A stretch of 55,067 bases of DNA from Gammaproteobacteria bacterium (GTDB taxonomy: Bacteria > Pseudomonadota > Gammaproteobacteria > Francisellales > CACEW01): positions 1-55,067 of the forward strand of contig JAQSYQ010000012.1 in the NCBI GenBank assembly GCA_029256015.1, written 5' to 3'. Under the pieces are notes generated by a model. The model saw only the letters and a program-made list of their open reading frames with translations. It was not told the origin of the DNA and made no database searches. The stretch's first letter is position 1; each line of letters opens with the position of its first letter. Made by a program: the position numbers and the translations under genes. Shown here piece after piece: positions 1-9,681 of this stretch.

Positions 1-12
1 GATAAACTGAAG

Positions 13-18
13 TATAAT
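13..18 (+). promoter_or_regulatory. Candidate -10 box upstream of the Bax-inhibitor-family gene
   Basis: TATAAT sits about 38 bases before the first gene's ATG. The matching -35 box would lie outside the window, so this is only a candidate. The gene also has its own AGGAG ribosome-binding site at 46-50. Confidence 0.4.
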
Positions 19-55
19 TGGCTAGAAATTAACAATCGATGCAATAGGAGTCCAT

Positions 56-730
56 ATGGATAATCAATTCACTAGTATAGAACGTAGCGGCCAGTCTGTT
101 TTAGCGACCAATACTGTTCTTCGCAATACCTACCTGCTTTTATCATTAACTTTGATTTTTAGCGCATGCACCGCTGGCCTATCCATTTTTTATAACGCAG
201 GCTTTGTGAACATCTGGCTGGCCTTAGCAATATTTATTGGCTTTCCTTTTATTCTGAACATGACCAAAGACAGCCCATTAGCCATCGTATTGACCTTTGC
301 TTATACTGGGTTTGTTGGCTGGTATATCGGGCCAATATTAAACCTTTATATCAATGAGTTTAGCAACGGCAGCGAACTGATTATGACCGCGTTAGGCTCA
401 ACCGGCTTAATCTTTTTGGTCTTATCTGCAATTGGCATGAGCGCTAAGCGCGATTTTTCAAGCTGGGGCAAATTCTTATTTGTCGGCGTAATTGTTGCGA
501 TGGTCGCTGCAATTGCTAATATCTTCTTGAAAATGCCTGCACTGTATTTGGGCGTTTCAGTCATATTTGCGCTAATCTCAGGTGCTTATATTATGTATCA
601 GACCAATATGATTGTACGTGGCGGCGAAACCAACTACGTGACAGCAACCGTGGTATTGTATGTTTCCTTAGTGAACATATTCTTAACCTTGCTGCAAATT
701 CTGGGAATGTTCGGCGGAGATCGTCGATAA
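56..730 (+). CDS. Bax inhibitor-1/YccA family inner-membrane protein
   Basis: This 224-residue protein is almost entirely hydrophobic, with about seven membrane segments beginning near residue 24. It has the length and segment pattern of the bacterial BI-1/YccA (UPF0005) family, whose members modulate FtsH proteolysis in E. coli. The ATG is preceded by AGGAG five bases away, which fixes the start. It is monocistronic: a strong terminator follows directly. Family assignment rests on the overall sequence pattern, such as the GxYIMYQTNMIVRGGE-like segment before the last helix; the precise role here is unknown. The last residues are polar and basic (GGDRR), suggesting a cytoplasmic C-terminus. 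Confidence 0.9.
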   Translation: MDNQFTSIERSGQSVLATNTVLRNTYLLLSLTLIFSACTAGLSIFYNAGFVNIWLALAIFIGFPFILNMTKDSPLAIVLTFAYTGFVGWYIGPILNLYINEFSNGSELIMTALGSTGLIFLVLSAIGMSAKRDFSSWGKFLFVGVIVAMVAAIANIFLKMPALYLGVSVIFALISGAYIMYQTNMIVRGGETNYVTATVVLYVSLVNIFLTLLQILGMFGGDRR

Positions 731-747
731 ATCTCCTTTGTATTGAT

Positions 748-774
748 AAGCCCGCCTCGAGCGGGCTTTTTTTT
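748..774 (+). terminator. Rho-independent terminator after the Bax-inhibitor gene
   Basis: An 8-bp perfect stem AAGCCCGC / GCGGGCTT encloses CTCGA and runs into an uninterrupted T-tract. Confidence 0.9.
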
Positions 775-803
775 GCCCATAAGTTTATTGCTTGCAACTG
801 CAG

Positions 804-842
804 AAAACAAAAAGCGCCCCTACTCGCCAAGAGCAGGGACGC
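804..842 (-). terminator. Rho-independent terminator after ald
   Basis: On the minus strand GCGTCCCTGCTC pairs with GAGTAGGGGCGC over 12 positions, allowing two G-U pairs, around a five-base loop. TTTTTGTTTT follows. It lies 22 bases past the ald stop. Confidence 0.85.
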
Positions 843-863
843 TCGATGAATTATCTTATATCG

Positions 864-1985
864 TTAAAGTGCAAGTAGCTCTTGCTCGGGTGGTGAGAAA
901 TGTTTACCCAAAGCGTCAGCCACTGCCCGACAGGTTACTTTACCGTGATAGACGTTTAATCCATTCAGCAAATGATGATCGTTAAGCAAAGCCACTTTAT
1001 AACCTTGATCAGCCAGCTTTAATACAAATGGCAAAGTAGCGTTGTTTAATGCCATAGATGAAGTTCTTGCCACACCGCCAGGCATATTAGCCACACAGTA
1101 ATGTACAACTCCATCCACCACAAAAGTAGGTTCTGCATGAGTGGTAGGCTTACTGGTTTCAAAGCATCCGCCTTGGTCAATAGCCACATCCACTACCACC
1201 GCACCTTTACGCATATGCTTTAACATATCTCTTTTAATTAATTTTGGAGCCGCAGCACCTGGAACAAGCACAGCACCGACAACCAAGTCAGCTCGGGTCA
1301 CATAATGTTCCAAAGCATCTTGAGTAGAATAAACCGTGGTCAAAGACGCTCCAAATAAATCATCCAGCTCTTTTAAGCGGGTGATGGACTGGTCAAGCAC
1401 AGTGACTCGAGCGCCCATTCCTACTGCCATCTTAATGGCATTGGTGCCCACTACTCCGCCCCCGATAACTAATACGTCCGCTGGAGGCACTCCTGGCACC
1501 CCTCCTAGCAACACACCGCGGCCACCTTGAGCTTTTTCCAAGCAATGAGCGCCGGCTTGAATGGACATTCTTCCCGCCACTTCACTCATCGGAGCCAATA
1601 ATGGCAAACGGTTAAATCTGTCGGTCACGGTTTCATAAGCAATCGCAACACAGCCTGATTTGATTAAGGCTTCAGCCTGTTCAGGATCTGGAGCTAAATG
1701 CAAATAGGTAAATAAAATCTGGCCTTCTCTGAGCATCGCGCATTCATTAGGCTGTGGCTCTTTTACTTTGACAATCATATCGGCAGTTTTGAAAATTTCA
1801 GCTGCGGTCTGAACAATGGATGCCCCAGCAGAAATATAGTCTTGATCTGAAAAGCCAATTCCTGCACCCGCATTGGTTTCAACAATGACTTTATGACCAT
1901 GACGTATTAATTCGTTAACGCTTCCCGGGGTAAGGCCCACGCGGTATTCATGGTTCTTGATTTCCTTTGGCAATCCGATCAACAT
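864..1985 (-). CDS. ald: Alanine dehydrogenase
   Basis: A cytoplasmic NAD-dependent L-alanine dehydrogenase that interconverts alanine and pyruvate plus ammonia. Its 373 residues match the family length. The N-terminal [20 protein letters not shown] is diagnostic of the AlaDH/PNT family. The family's pyruvate-binding Lys75 (in KVKEPQP) and catalytic His96 (in YLHLAPDP) are at the expected numbering. The Rossmann glycine motif VIGGGVVG lies near residue 174. The ATG is preceded by AGGAG six bases upstream. It ends at its own terminator, and cls lies 9 bases upstream on the same strand, so the two may be cotranscribed. Confidence 0.97.
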   Translation of the reverse strand: MLIGLPKEIKNHEYRVGLTPGSVNELIRHGHKVIVETNAGAGIGFSDQDYISAGASIVQTAAEIFKTADMIVKVKEPQPNECAMLREGQILFTYLHLAPDPEQAEALIKSGCVAIAYETVTDRFNRLPLLAPMSEVAGRMSIQAGAHCLEKAQGGRGVLLGGVPGVPPADVLVIGGGVVGTNAIKMAVGMGARVTVLDQSITRLKELDDLFGASLTTVYSTQDALEHYVTRADLVVGAVLVPGAAAPKLIKRDMLKHMRKGAVVVDVAIDQGGCFETSKPTTHAEPTFVVDGVVHYCVANMPGGVARTSSMALNNATLPFVLKLADQGYKVALLNDHHLLNGLNVYHGKVTCRAVADALGKHFSPPEQELLAL

Positions 1986-1994
1986 AGCTCACTC

Positions 1995-3452
1995 CTAAAG
2001 ATATGGCGAAAATAATTTAAATATTGAGTTACGCAATTTAATACCGAATGCCTGCGATTGCAACCATTCGCCAGTAATTACATGAGAATTTCGTTTAATT
2101 TCATCGAAATATTTGTTTAGTTTTCCTATAAAAACCTGGTCATATAGTTCAAGGTTATATTCAAAATTCAGCAAAAAGCTTCGAGTGTCCAGATTAGAAG
2201 AGCCAATAAAGGCACAACCATCGTCGACTATAAACAGCTTAGTATGCGCAAATATACCTGGGCGATAGTAAAAATTCACCCCATGCGCCAGCAGTGTTGG
2301 CATCAGAGCCTCACTTGCCCCTTTTACAAAGGAAAGGTTGTTGGTCTCAGGCAATACGATTTCAACATCGACTCCTCTTAAAGCAGCACTGCTAAGAGCA
2401 GAGGACAGTGAATAGCCTAAAATAAGATAAGGGGTCATAATTCTAATACGCTGAGTTGCACAGTTTACCGCTGCGCAAAGCATCGCCTGCAATTGCGGAA
2501 AGTCTAAATAAGGTCCTGCTGCGATTCCCCGACAAAATGCCTCACCCACAGGAGTATCATCGTAGTACACAATTTTCTTGGGCTGCTGCTTGGTACTGAA
2601 ATACCAATACCTTAAAAAGGCATCCTGCATTTGTCCTACCACAGGGCCTTTTACCATAAAATGCATATCATGAATGCGGGGCTCACCTTTTGGGTTGTAG
2701 TTGTCCTCATGGATATTCATCCCACCGGTAAAGCCCAGCTTACCGTCTACCACCATAATTTTGGCATGGCTCCTAAGGTTAAGATGCAAAGCATAATACC
2801 AGCTTCTAAATGGCGGTAAAAAAAGCGAAGCCGGGACTTTCTTACGTCTTAATCGATAATAGGCAGAAGGCCAGGAATACATCACTCCAACTCCATCGAT
2901 CAATACTTTAACTTCAACCCCGCGCTCGTGGGCTGCCGCCAAAGCATCAATAAACTGCTTGCCGATTCCGGTTGCCCCAAAAATATAGGTAGAAAGATAA
3001 ACTGATTCCGTAGCCTGATTAATAGCCTCGATCATTTTAGGGTAGGCTTGTGTTCCATCAATAAGCATTTCAAGCGAACACCCGCCTTCCAATGCTTGTT
3101 TTAAAATGGTATCGCCGGTTTTAATTAAACTTGAATAATGCTCTGGCAATTTATAGTGAGAAGCTAATTTTCCGCTAGTTCTTGGAATTGCCGCATTGGT
3201 GTGATTCACTTGAGAAAGGCCATAAGACTTCCATTCTCTGGCTAAGGATTTAATTCGGTTAATGCCAAACATGCAGTAAATCAATACGCCCAAACCGGGC
3301 AGAAAAACACAAACCACGGTCCAACCTAAAGCAGCCCGGGAATCTTTTTTGGTCATTAAAGCATGCACGGCCCCGATAATACCCGCCAAATGGATTATAA
3401 TGGCTACGGTCCAATCCAAAATATGCTGATAGTGTTCTGGCATATTGATCAT
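1995..3452 (-). CDS. cls: Cardiolipin synthase (phospholipase D superfamily)
   Basis: This 485-residue enzyme condenses two phosphatidylglycerols into cardiolipin plus glycerol at the inner membrane. Two N-terminal hydrophobic segments (roughly residues 10-60, PLDc_N-type) are followed by two phospholipase D HKD motifs. These are HAKIMVVDG with His229 and HTKLFIVDD with His403, close to His224 and His404 of E. coli ClsA. The ribosome-binding site is weak (AAAAGG about eight bases before the ATG), and a second in-frame Met three residues later is possible. It shares the membrane-lipid theme with psd, about 6 kb away. Confidence 0.95.
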   Translation of the reverse strand: MINMPEHYQHILDWTVAIIIHLAGIIGAVHALMTKKDSRAALGWTVVCVFLPGLGVLIYCMFGINRIKSLAREWKSYGLSQVNHTNAAIPRTSGKLASHYKLPEHYSSLIKTGDTILKQALEGGCSLEMLIDGTQAYPKMIEAINQATESVYLSTYIFGATGIGKQFIDALAAAHERGVEVKVLIDGVGVMYSWPSAYYRLRRKKVPASLFLPPFRSWYYALHLNLRSHAKIMVVDGKLGFTGGMNIHEDNYNPKGEPRIHDMHFMVKGPVVGQMQDAFLRYWYFSTKQQPKKIVYYDDTPVGEAFCRGIAAGPYLDFPQLQAMLCAAVNCATQRIRIMTPYLILGYSLSSALSSAALRGVDVEIVLPETNNLSFVKGASEALMPTLLAHGVNFYYRPGIFAHTKLFIVDDGCAFIGSSNLDTRSFLLNFEYNLELYDQVFIGKLNKYFDEIKRNSHVITGEWLQSQAFGIKLRNSIFKLFSPYL

Positions 3453-3520
3453 GCTTAGGCCTTTTATTAGTTAGCTGTATTGGCAATCCCTTGCGCTAGA
3501 CTTTGGGTAAGCTGTAATAC

Positions 3521-6500
3521 TCATTGCTGCTCCCATGTCAATAAACTCGGTATCATAGGAAAGTATAGCCCCAAATATTGGATTTTTTTGTCTTTTAGTA
3601 TTTTTCCATAGGTTTCTAATTGATTTTGGTATAAGGCTTTTTGCTCCAACATAAAGCTTTCAATATTTTGATCCGGCTTAGGCTTAGAGGTTTTATAGTC
3701 GATAATCCATCGTTGATCTTTATGATCGACAAAGGTCCTATCCACAATATATTTATTGCAGCGCGCCCCATCACTATACATAAGAGCATACTCAGAATAA
3801 GCCTGGGCATGAGGAGCAAGTATCCAGCGGCCTTTTTCATCCTGTAGTATTTTATTTAAAGCTTCTTGCACTTTGCCGGCGGCTTTTTCACAGTCCGGCA
3901 AGCTGACCCCCATTAAACGTAGCTCATTAGCCCATTTTTTTGATAAGCCCTCAAGCCTGGAAAGCGGCCACTGCTCCAAACCTTGCTGCGAAATCTCTGC
4001 TAAGTAGCGATGAACTAGGGTTCCGATTGCCTTTTCGGTGAAGTTGCTCACTTCAAGCAAAGGAGCTTGCGACTGCTCGCTTAAAAAAAGGTCCTGGCTC
4101 AAAGAAGCTGGGCTAGGGGCTAAAGGTTTTAGTCTTGCTAGGCTTAAATGAGAAGGCCGGGAAATCCCCCCTAGCCCCCCTTTTCCAAAGGGGGGAATTT
4201 CTATTGCAGAGGCTACGGCAACCTCCCTCTTTTTAAAGGGGGATAGAGGGGGATTTTGTGAAAATTGCTCAGTCTGTAATTGAGGCCACAATAAGTCTAA
4301 AAAGCTTCTTTTCCTAGGCTTGTACATCTGCTCTTTTTCACTGAAATAGCACTGCCCCAACAAATACAAACGCTTCTTAGCACGGGTGACTGCTACATAT
4401 AAAAGCCTTTGGCTTTCATACTCTTTTCGACCTTTATTAGCATCATCGATAAAGTTATAGATGGGCTCGGCGGGTTCATTTCGACTTTTAACCGGAGCCA
4501 TTAAAAGGCCATGCCCGCCACTAGGCAGAGTATAACTTTCCCATAGCAGCAAGGAAGAACTATCAAGCCTCTCGCCTCTTCCTAATCCCGGAATAATCAC
4601 CGAGTCAAACTCTAGCCCTTTAGCCTTATGAATAGTCATGATCTGAACGGGAGCAACTGCAAGGGTTTGGGCGCCTGCTTTTAATGAATACATGCGTTGC
4701 TCAAGCAGCTCTCTTTCTGGAAGCCGGCCTTTTACACTGACGGTTTCAAGCATGTTAAAAAAGCTTTCAGCATTGTCCAAGTCTACTTTTTCAGTAAGGC
4801 ATTGCGGGCCTTTTAAGCTCAACCAGGTTTTTTCTACCCATTGGCGCAGGCTTAATCTGTCACGCTGTGCGATGCTATAAGACAATATTGGCATAACTCG
4901 AGATAAAATAAGCCTACCAGTCTCTGAGAGTTGTTTTAAACAGGATTCATCCTGCAAAACCTGCCATACCGGATAAGCTAGGCTAGCCTTGGCAATTAAG
5001 CTTAAGTCTACCAAGTCCAAACCACAAAATGGCGCTCTTAACAAAGCGAGCCAGGAAAGTCGGTCTCCTAGATGAGATAAGGCATAAGTTAAGGACAGCA
5101 AATCCCGAATGATCAACCTTTCATTAATCGATTCAATTTCAACCGCTTGATAATGAATGGCTGCTGCTTGCAGCGCAGGCAAAATTGCTTCTAAATGACT
5201 ACGAGATCTCACCAAAATAGCGATATTATCTTCCGGCGCCTGCTCTAATAAGCTTTTCACTTTAGCGCAGACTTGTTCAGCTTCTTCCAGCGCTGTTTCA
5301 GTTTGGATAAATCCGACCTCTGAGTTTTTATAATGTCTAGTGGCGACTGAAGCCCTGTAAGAAACCGCCCCTTTTATCATATCGTCCTGTAATGGAAAAA
5401 TATGTTCGAAATGATGATTAACCCAATCGATCACAGCATTATCAGAGCGGAAATTTGCAGTGAGCTGCACATACTGCGGCTTTAAATTCCCGACCCCGTA
5501 ATTTTTAGCTTGAATAAACAAACTGACATCAGCCTGACGGAACCGGTAAATCGACTGCATAGGGTCACCCACCAGAAACAAAGTCCGCCCATCTCCTGGC
5601 TCCCAGCCTCTAACCAAGGCTCTCAATAGTTGAAATTGCTGCTGAGAAGTATCTTGAAATTCATCAATAAGCAAATGCCGGATTTGGTAGTCCAAACTCA
5701 AAGCCAGCTCGGTGGGTTCTTCCTCATTACCTAAAGCTTCTAATGCTGCCAATGAAATTTCATTGAAATCGATTTTGGCATGCTCAGCAAATAAAGCTTT
5801 TAATCTTTGTACCGCTACAGGCAATATTACTAGCAAAGCTTGAACAAGCTTCCATTGGGGCTCTTGATAAGTCAAAGCCTGGACTTTTTGAACTGAAAGC
5901 AAAGCGTCTTTAAAGACTTCGTATCTTTTAAGATTGGGGGAATCAGATCGTGCAAGCTCGGCAAGTATGCTTTGCATTCGCTCTTTAATAGCCTTAAATT
6001 CTAGCTTTTCTGTCTTTTCGCCTACCGGAAAGCCATTTTTAACATTGACTGACTTTCGCCAGTTGCCTTTAGAATCCAACATAATCTGGGCAACTTCCCG
6101 CCAGGTTTCAATGGCTTTCAAATCATGAATGGCTTCAGCATTGAGGTATTGGACATCTCCTGCATTTTTTTGATTTAAAGCAAACTGCAGCAAGGGCAAA
6201 AGCTCAGCCTCAAGCTCTACTGGAAAGGCCTTTTGTAAACCTTGCATAATCTGTTCGGCAGCCGCTTGCAGGCTGTATTCTAAAATTTCGCGAAGTTGAT
6301 GCTGTTTGGAGGCGATAGAAACTGCATCCAACCATTGCTCTCGCTTTCTGAGCATCTCAACCAATAGCTTCTCAAACCACCACAATTGATTATCAAGATG
6401 ACGCAGTAACAGACTTAATTCTTCTTGGTAAGGAGCTCGATCTAAATCCTTCAATAAAGATTGAGCCGCTTCCTGGTACAACAGGCTTAAATCTTCATCT

Positions 6501-6931
6501 ACCTCGGGAGGACTTCCTAAGCTTGAAACTACCGGCATTTTTCTCACTAAACTTGAACAGAGTGAGTCGATGGTAGTAATTCTTAACCTTTGGCTGTTGT
6601 TTAAAATATTCCAGTGCTTGGCTTTATCTTGCTCCAAAGCCAAGCGAGCAAGCTCCCAGGTTTTCCTGGCATGGGCCCCTTCTGGAGGGTTGGGGTCAGT
6701 TCCGCGATTTAAAGAAGCCAGTACCCTAGCTCGCATCTCAGCAGCAGCTTTACGGGTAAAAGTAATGGCAATAATTTCTTCCGGGGCCCTTTCTGCAAAA
6801 GCTAGCAACAATAAGTAACGTTGAGTGAGTAGCTCTGTTTTACCGGAACCTGCCGGTGCTTGAACGATAAAGGATTCGACTGAATTTAATATACTTTCTC
6901 GAGCATTTTGATCAGGTGCGATATTAGTCAT
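3521..6931 (-). CDS. addA: AddA-like UvrD-family helicase/nuclease (exonuclease V beta type)
   Basis: A 1136-residue ATP-dependent DNA helicase-nuclease for double-strand break processing. Walker A APAGSGKT is at residues 25-32, the DEFQDT Walker B is near 420, the UvrD-like motif LLYVAVTRAKKRLYLLG comes later, and a PD-(D/E)XK nuclease core IIDYKTSKP is near 1076. I place the start at the ATG at 6931, which overlaps the upstream AddB-like stop by 8 bases; an upstream ATG at 6952 is also open. Residues about 890-924 (NPPLSPFKK...GGLGGIS) are translated from a palindromic repeat and look like an in-frame insertion in the linker before the nuclease domain. Confidence 0.9.
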   Translation of the reverse strand: MTNIAPDQNARESILNSVESFIVQAPAGSGKTELLTQRYLLLLAFAERAPEEIIAITFTRKAAAEMRARVLASLNRGTDPNPPEGAHARKTWELARLALEQDKAKHWNILNNSQRLRITTIDSLCSSLVRKMPVVSSLGSPPEVDEDLSLLYQEAAQSLLKDLDRAPYQEELSLLLRHLDNQLWWFEKLLVEMLRKREQWLDAVSIASKQHQLREILEYSLQAAAEQIMQGLQKAFPVELEAELLPLLQFALNQKNAGDVQYLNAEAIHDLKAIETWREVAQIMLDSKGNWRKSVNVKNGFPVGEKTEKLEFKAIKERMQSILAELARSDSPNLKRYEVFKDALLSVQKVQALTYQEPQWKLVQALLVILPVAVQRLKALFAEHAKIDFNEISLAALEALGNEEEPTELALSLDYQIRHLLIDEFQDTSQQQFQLLRALVRGWEPGDGRTLFLVGDPMQSIYRFRQADVSLFIQAKNYGVGNLKPQYVQLTANFRSDNAVIDWVNHHFEHIFPLQDDMIKGAVSYRASVATRHYKNSEVGFIQTETALEEAEQVCAKVKSLLEQAPEDNIAILVRSRSHLEAILPALQAAAIHYQAVEIESINERLIIRDLLSLTYALSHLGDRLSWLALLRAPFCGLDLVDLSLIAKASLAYPVWQVLQDESCLKQLSETGRLILSRVMPILSYSIAQRDRLSLRQWVEKTWLSLKGPQCLTEKVDLDNAESFFNMLETVSVKGRLPERELLEQRMYSLKAGAQTLAVAPVQIMTIHKAKGLEFDSVIIPGLGRGERLDSSSLLLWESYTLPSGGHGLLMAPVKSRNEPAEPIYNFIDDANKGRKEYESQRLLYVAVTRAKKRLYLLGQCYFSEKEQMYKPRKRSFLDLLWPQLQTEQFSQNPPLSPFKKREVAVASAIEIPPFGKGGLGGISRPSHLSLARLKPLAPSPASLSQDLFLSEQSQAPLLEVSNFTEKAIGTLVHRYLAEISQQGLEQWPLSRLEGLSKKWANELRLMGVSLPDCEKAAGKVQEALNKILQDEKGRWILAPHAQAYSEYALMYSDGARCNKYIVDRTFVDHKDQRWIIDYKTSKPKPDQNIESFMLEQKALYQNQLETYGKILKDKKIQYLGLYFPMIPSLLTWEQQ
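4160..4262. repeat. CCCTCC/GGAGGG palindromic repeat inside the AddA-like gene
   Basis: About 100 bases contain two hairpin modules (CCCCCCTTTTCCAAAGGGGGG-like and CCTCCCTCTTTTTAAAGGGGG-like) flanked by AATCCCCC and GGGGGATT ends. The same composition recurs between genes at 9604, 13123 and 33084. It keeps the reading frame open and encodes about 34 residues. Confidence 0.85.
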
Positions 6932-9539
6932 CGGCTTCTTCATCCTCATCATTATTGCTATGCTCTAAATTTTGATAATCCACTCTGCATAGTCTTTCAA
7001 AATCACAATGTTGGCAGGCCTCTAAATAAGATAGAGGTCTGACAACGGCATAGCCTTGTTTAAATTCATCGGCCAATTTAAGCAGTTGCTTTTTCCAATC
7101 AAATAATAAAGCGTTCCAGTCTTCGACTTTTTTGACTTTTGGAATCAAATCAGCTTCTACCGCCATGCCGTCAAAACCTTTTTTATCAGAAGCATTGACC
7201 TTGGCAAAAGCAATCGCTTGAGCATTTTTCACCACTGCATATAAGGGCAATTGAGGAGATATCATCTTTTCGGGAAACCATTCGCGAGCACTGGCCTTTC
7301 CGGTTTTATAATCGATTACTGCAAGCTCACCATTTTGAAGCTCATCCACTCTGTCGATACGTAGCGCAAGAGGGATACCACCCATTTCTGTTAAAGTTTT
7401 TTGCTCCAGTGCCAATACTTTAAAAGTAGCTCGCTGCTTTTCACATTCCATCCAAGCTTGCATGAGATCAACAAGCCTTTGCTGCTCTATATTGAACAAG
7501 GCCTCATTAAACAGATGAGAATAGCGTCGACGATACACTTCCAGGACCTTGCTTACCCTTTCTGCAATCAATGCTCCCAAGTCAGCTTCAGACTTCGTAT
7601 GTAAGTTCGTAGAATCTTGAAGCTCAGTCCAAATTTCCTGCAAAATGCTGTGAATGATATTACCCTGAATGCTTGAATCAAGATAAGCCATAAACTCAGG
7701 AAAGGCTTTCACTTCCAACCTTTCTCCTGCATAGGCTTTGAATGGACATAAAGACTGATCTTTGAACAGCGCACTTCCGGCTTGAAATGCTTCAAACTCA
7801 TTTAAAGAAAGCCCGTAGTGGTCTTGAACAAATTCTAAATCTTGCCCGTTATTAAACAAACTTTCGCTATATCGACCAATAGAGCCGCAGCTTTGCTTTT
7901 CATAGCCATGCAATAAAGGGCTTGGATTTAGAGCAATATCGCCCTGCCAACACGGATAGCTTAAAGTTAAACTGTGGCAATGCGCCTTTATTTCTTTCAT
8001 CAACTGAGCCGCATAACGATATTCCCGGTCTGCTGAGGCATGCGGCATATTCTTTTGAACCTGTAAGCTAATGGGTAAAAATGCATTGGGAGAAGCGGCT
8101 GCCGGCCATTTGTCATCACTTAGACCGCATAACCAGATAGCGTCAAATGGCAGTCCGCTGGCCTCTAATATTCCTAAAATAGAAATCCCCACAGTTGCTG
8201 TATTTTCTGGCTGGAACAGCATATCGCTCATGACTTGGTTTAAAGCACTTAGGGCTTTTTGATAGGAGCAACTTCCCAGTATCGGATTGAGAGAAACCAC
8301 TGCATCCAAAGCCTCGTAAAACTTTGCCACAGCCTGATATTCAGCACTGTTTAAACCTCTTTCACCCGGCCAAGCCATTATATTGAGTAAAGCTGTAAAA
8401 TGCTCAATCCACTCAGAAAGATAAGCTTTTTGAGGAATGGGATAATTCTGGTACTGTTCCAATAAACCAAGCAAATCAGGACAAGTATGGCTATGTCTTA
8501 ACTGCATCATGCATTCTTTAAAATGACATTCGGAGGAGGCCTTTTGCCGAAGCTCTATATCTAACTGAGCCCGGCAAAACATTTCTGTTTCAGCTGCCTT
8601 TAAAAAAGGAGAACGGATAACTTGGCTTAGGTCTTCCAAACGACGGCTATGTCTTAAAGCTAAAAAGCCCAAAGCATCCGCCACAATACAATAATCGCTT
8701 AGCGGCTTAGCCGCTGAAATATTGTAATTTTCACCCAAGACTTCGCTTGCCAGTCTTTCAACCTGTTCCCTGTTTTGCGCCAAATCAGGTACTACAATCG
8801 CAATAGAACTATGAGGCTTTACGGTAACTTGCTTTAAAGCAAAGTCCATAGCATGGCGAAGCTCGGCCTCTTTATCATGACAGGCTTTAACCAAAACCTC
8901 CCCTGCCCCCTTCTTTTCAAAAAGAAGCACTTCGCCTCTATGAAAGAATTTACGAAACCTCTCAACTTGCGGTGTATATTCTTCAAAGCCAAACAAACTG
9001 ATCGATTCGGGAAAAATTTCAGCCCACTTCCCTTTTTCGAGCCTGTCTGAAATAAGACTTAAGCGTTCGCAAGAGCTAATCCAGCCTTCCTGCTGACAGC
9101 GTTTTTTAAATGCCTTGGCCCAGCTTACAAAGGCTTCGACATCATCAGTGTAATAGCTTGGAATTTCACTTAAGCCTACACACCACTGCTGCAAAGTCTG
9201 CCAGGCTTGCTGAGCTTCATATACTGTACCTGTTATATGCAGAAAATTTTTGCCTTGCTCTGAATTTTGAATAATCTCTTGCCATAATTTTTTTTCTTGA
9301 TGACAGTTTAATGCCATAGGCAAGTCATCTTCCAACAAGCTTAGCCGCTGCCAGATAGCATCCAACCAAGCTGAAAAAGATAAAATGACATCGGCCTGCC
9401 AGACTTTTTTCCCTTGAGCTTGTTGATAAGAGCTATATTCATTTTGCAAATGCAAAGCAAGACGCTGGTTAACCGTCAGCAGTATATGCTTAGGACCAAG
9501 CCCAGCAAAAATTTCAGTATAGGGGTTAAGCACTTTCAT
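6924..9539 (-). CDS. AddB-like PD-(D/E)XK nuclease, partner of the AddA-like helicase
   Basis: This 871-residue protein matches the proteobacterial 'probable DNA repair protein' family that accompanies AddA-like helicases. Its N-terminus (VNQRLALHLQNEY, then KVWQADVILSFSAWL) is typical. I see no Walker A motif. A RecB-type nuclease core RIDRVDE...VIDYKTGK lies near residues 700-745. Four cysteines fit the AddB iron-sulfur pattern: one near 597 (LCPFKAYAGE), then C842-x2-C845-x5-C851. It is cotranscribed with, and overlaps, the helicase gene. Together they would resect DNA ends in place of RecBCD, for which nothing else is seen in this window. Confidence 0.88.
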   Translation of the reverse strand: MKVLNPYTEIFAGLGPKHILLTVNQRLALHLQNEYSSYQQAQGKKVWQADVILSFSAWLDAIWQRLSLLEDDLPMALNCHQEKKLWQEIIQNSEQGKNFLHITGTVYEAQQAWQTLQQWCVGLSEIPSYYTDDVEAFVSWAKAFKKRCQQEGWISSCERLSLISDRLEKGKWAEIFPESISLFGFEEYTPQVERFRKFFHRGEVLLFEKKGAGEVLVKACHDKEAELRHAMDFALKQVTVKPHSSIAIVVPDLAQNREQVERLASEVLGENYNISAAKPLSDYCIVADALGFLALRHSRRLEDLSQVIRSPFLKAAETEMFCRAQLDIELRQKASSECHFKECMMQLRHSHTCPDLLGLLEQYQNYPIPQKAYLSEWIEHFTALLNIMAWPGERGLNSAEYQAVAKFYEALDAVVSLNPILGSCSYQKALSALNQVMSDMLFQPENTATVGISILGILEASGLPFDAIWLCGLSDDKWPAAASPNAFLPISLQVQKNMPHASADREYRYAAQLMKEIKAHCHSLTLSYPCWQGDIALNPSPLLHGYEKQSCGSIGRYSESLFNNGQDLEFVQDHYGLSLNEFEAFQAGSALFKDQSLCPFKAYAGERLEVKAFPEFMAYLDSSIQGNIIHSILQEIWTELQDSTNLHTKSEADLGALIAERVSKVLEVYRRRYSHLFNEALFNIEQQRLVDLMQAWMECEKQRATFKVLALEQKTLTEMGGIPLALRIDRVDELQNGELAVIDYKTGKASAREWFPEKMISPQLPLYAVVKNAQAIAFAKVNASDKKGFDGMAVEADLIPKVKKVEDWNALLFDWKKQLLKLADEFKQGYAVVRPLSYLEACQHCDFERLCRVDYQNLEHSNNDEDEEADD

Positions 9540-9603
9540 AGTAGGCCGTTATTTTAATTCATTCCCAATGTAGCATATCTTAGGTACAATCTCCTCCAAA
9601 AGA

Positions 9604-9673
9604 AATTCCCTCTATTAAAATGGGAGGGCAAAGGAGGGGTAAATCCACCCAACCCTCCTTTTTTAAAGGAGGA
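9604..9673. repeat. CCCTCC/GGAGGG palindromic repeat upstream of psd
   Basis: Two hairpin modules lie in the AddB-psd gap: TTCCCTC...GGGAGGG and CCCTCCTTTTTTAAAGGAGG (9653-9672). The right arm AAAGGAGG is the only Shine-Dalgarno sequence for psd. Confidence 0.85.
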
Positions 9674-9681
9674 CTTTTATC

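Noticed and set aside
591..985. Open frames on both strands across the end of the first gene and its terminator
   Set aside because: They overlap a real gene and two strong terminators, lack start signals and match nothing.
1336..1530. Antisense frame inside ald
   Set aside because: It is a shadow of a highly conserved coding sequence with Pro/Thr-rich low-complexity translation.
6924..9539. AddB-like protein as a second active helicase
   Set aside because: No Walker A or B motif is visible; only the nuclease core and iron-sulfur cysteines are present.
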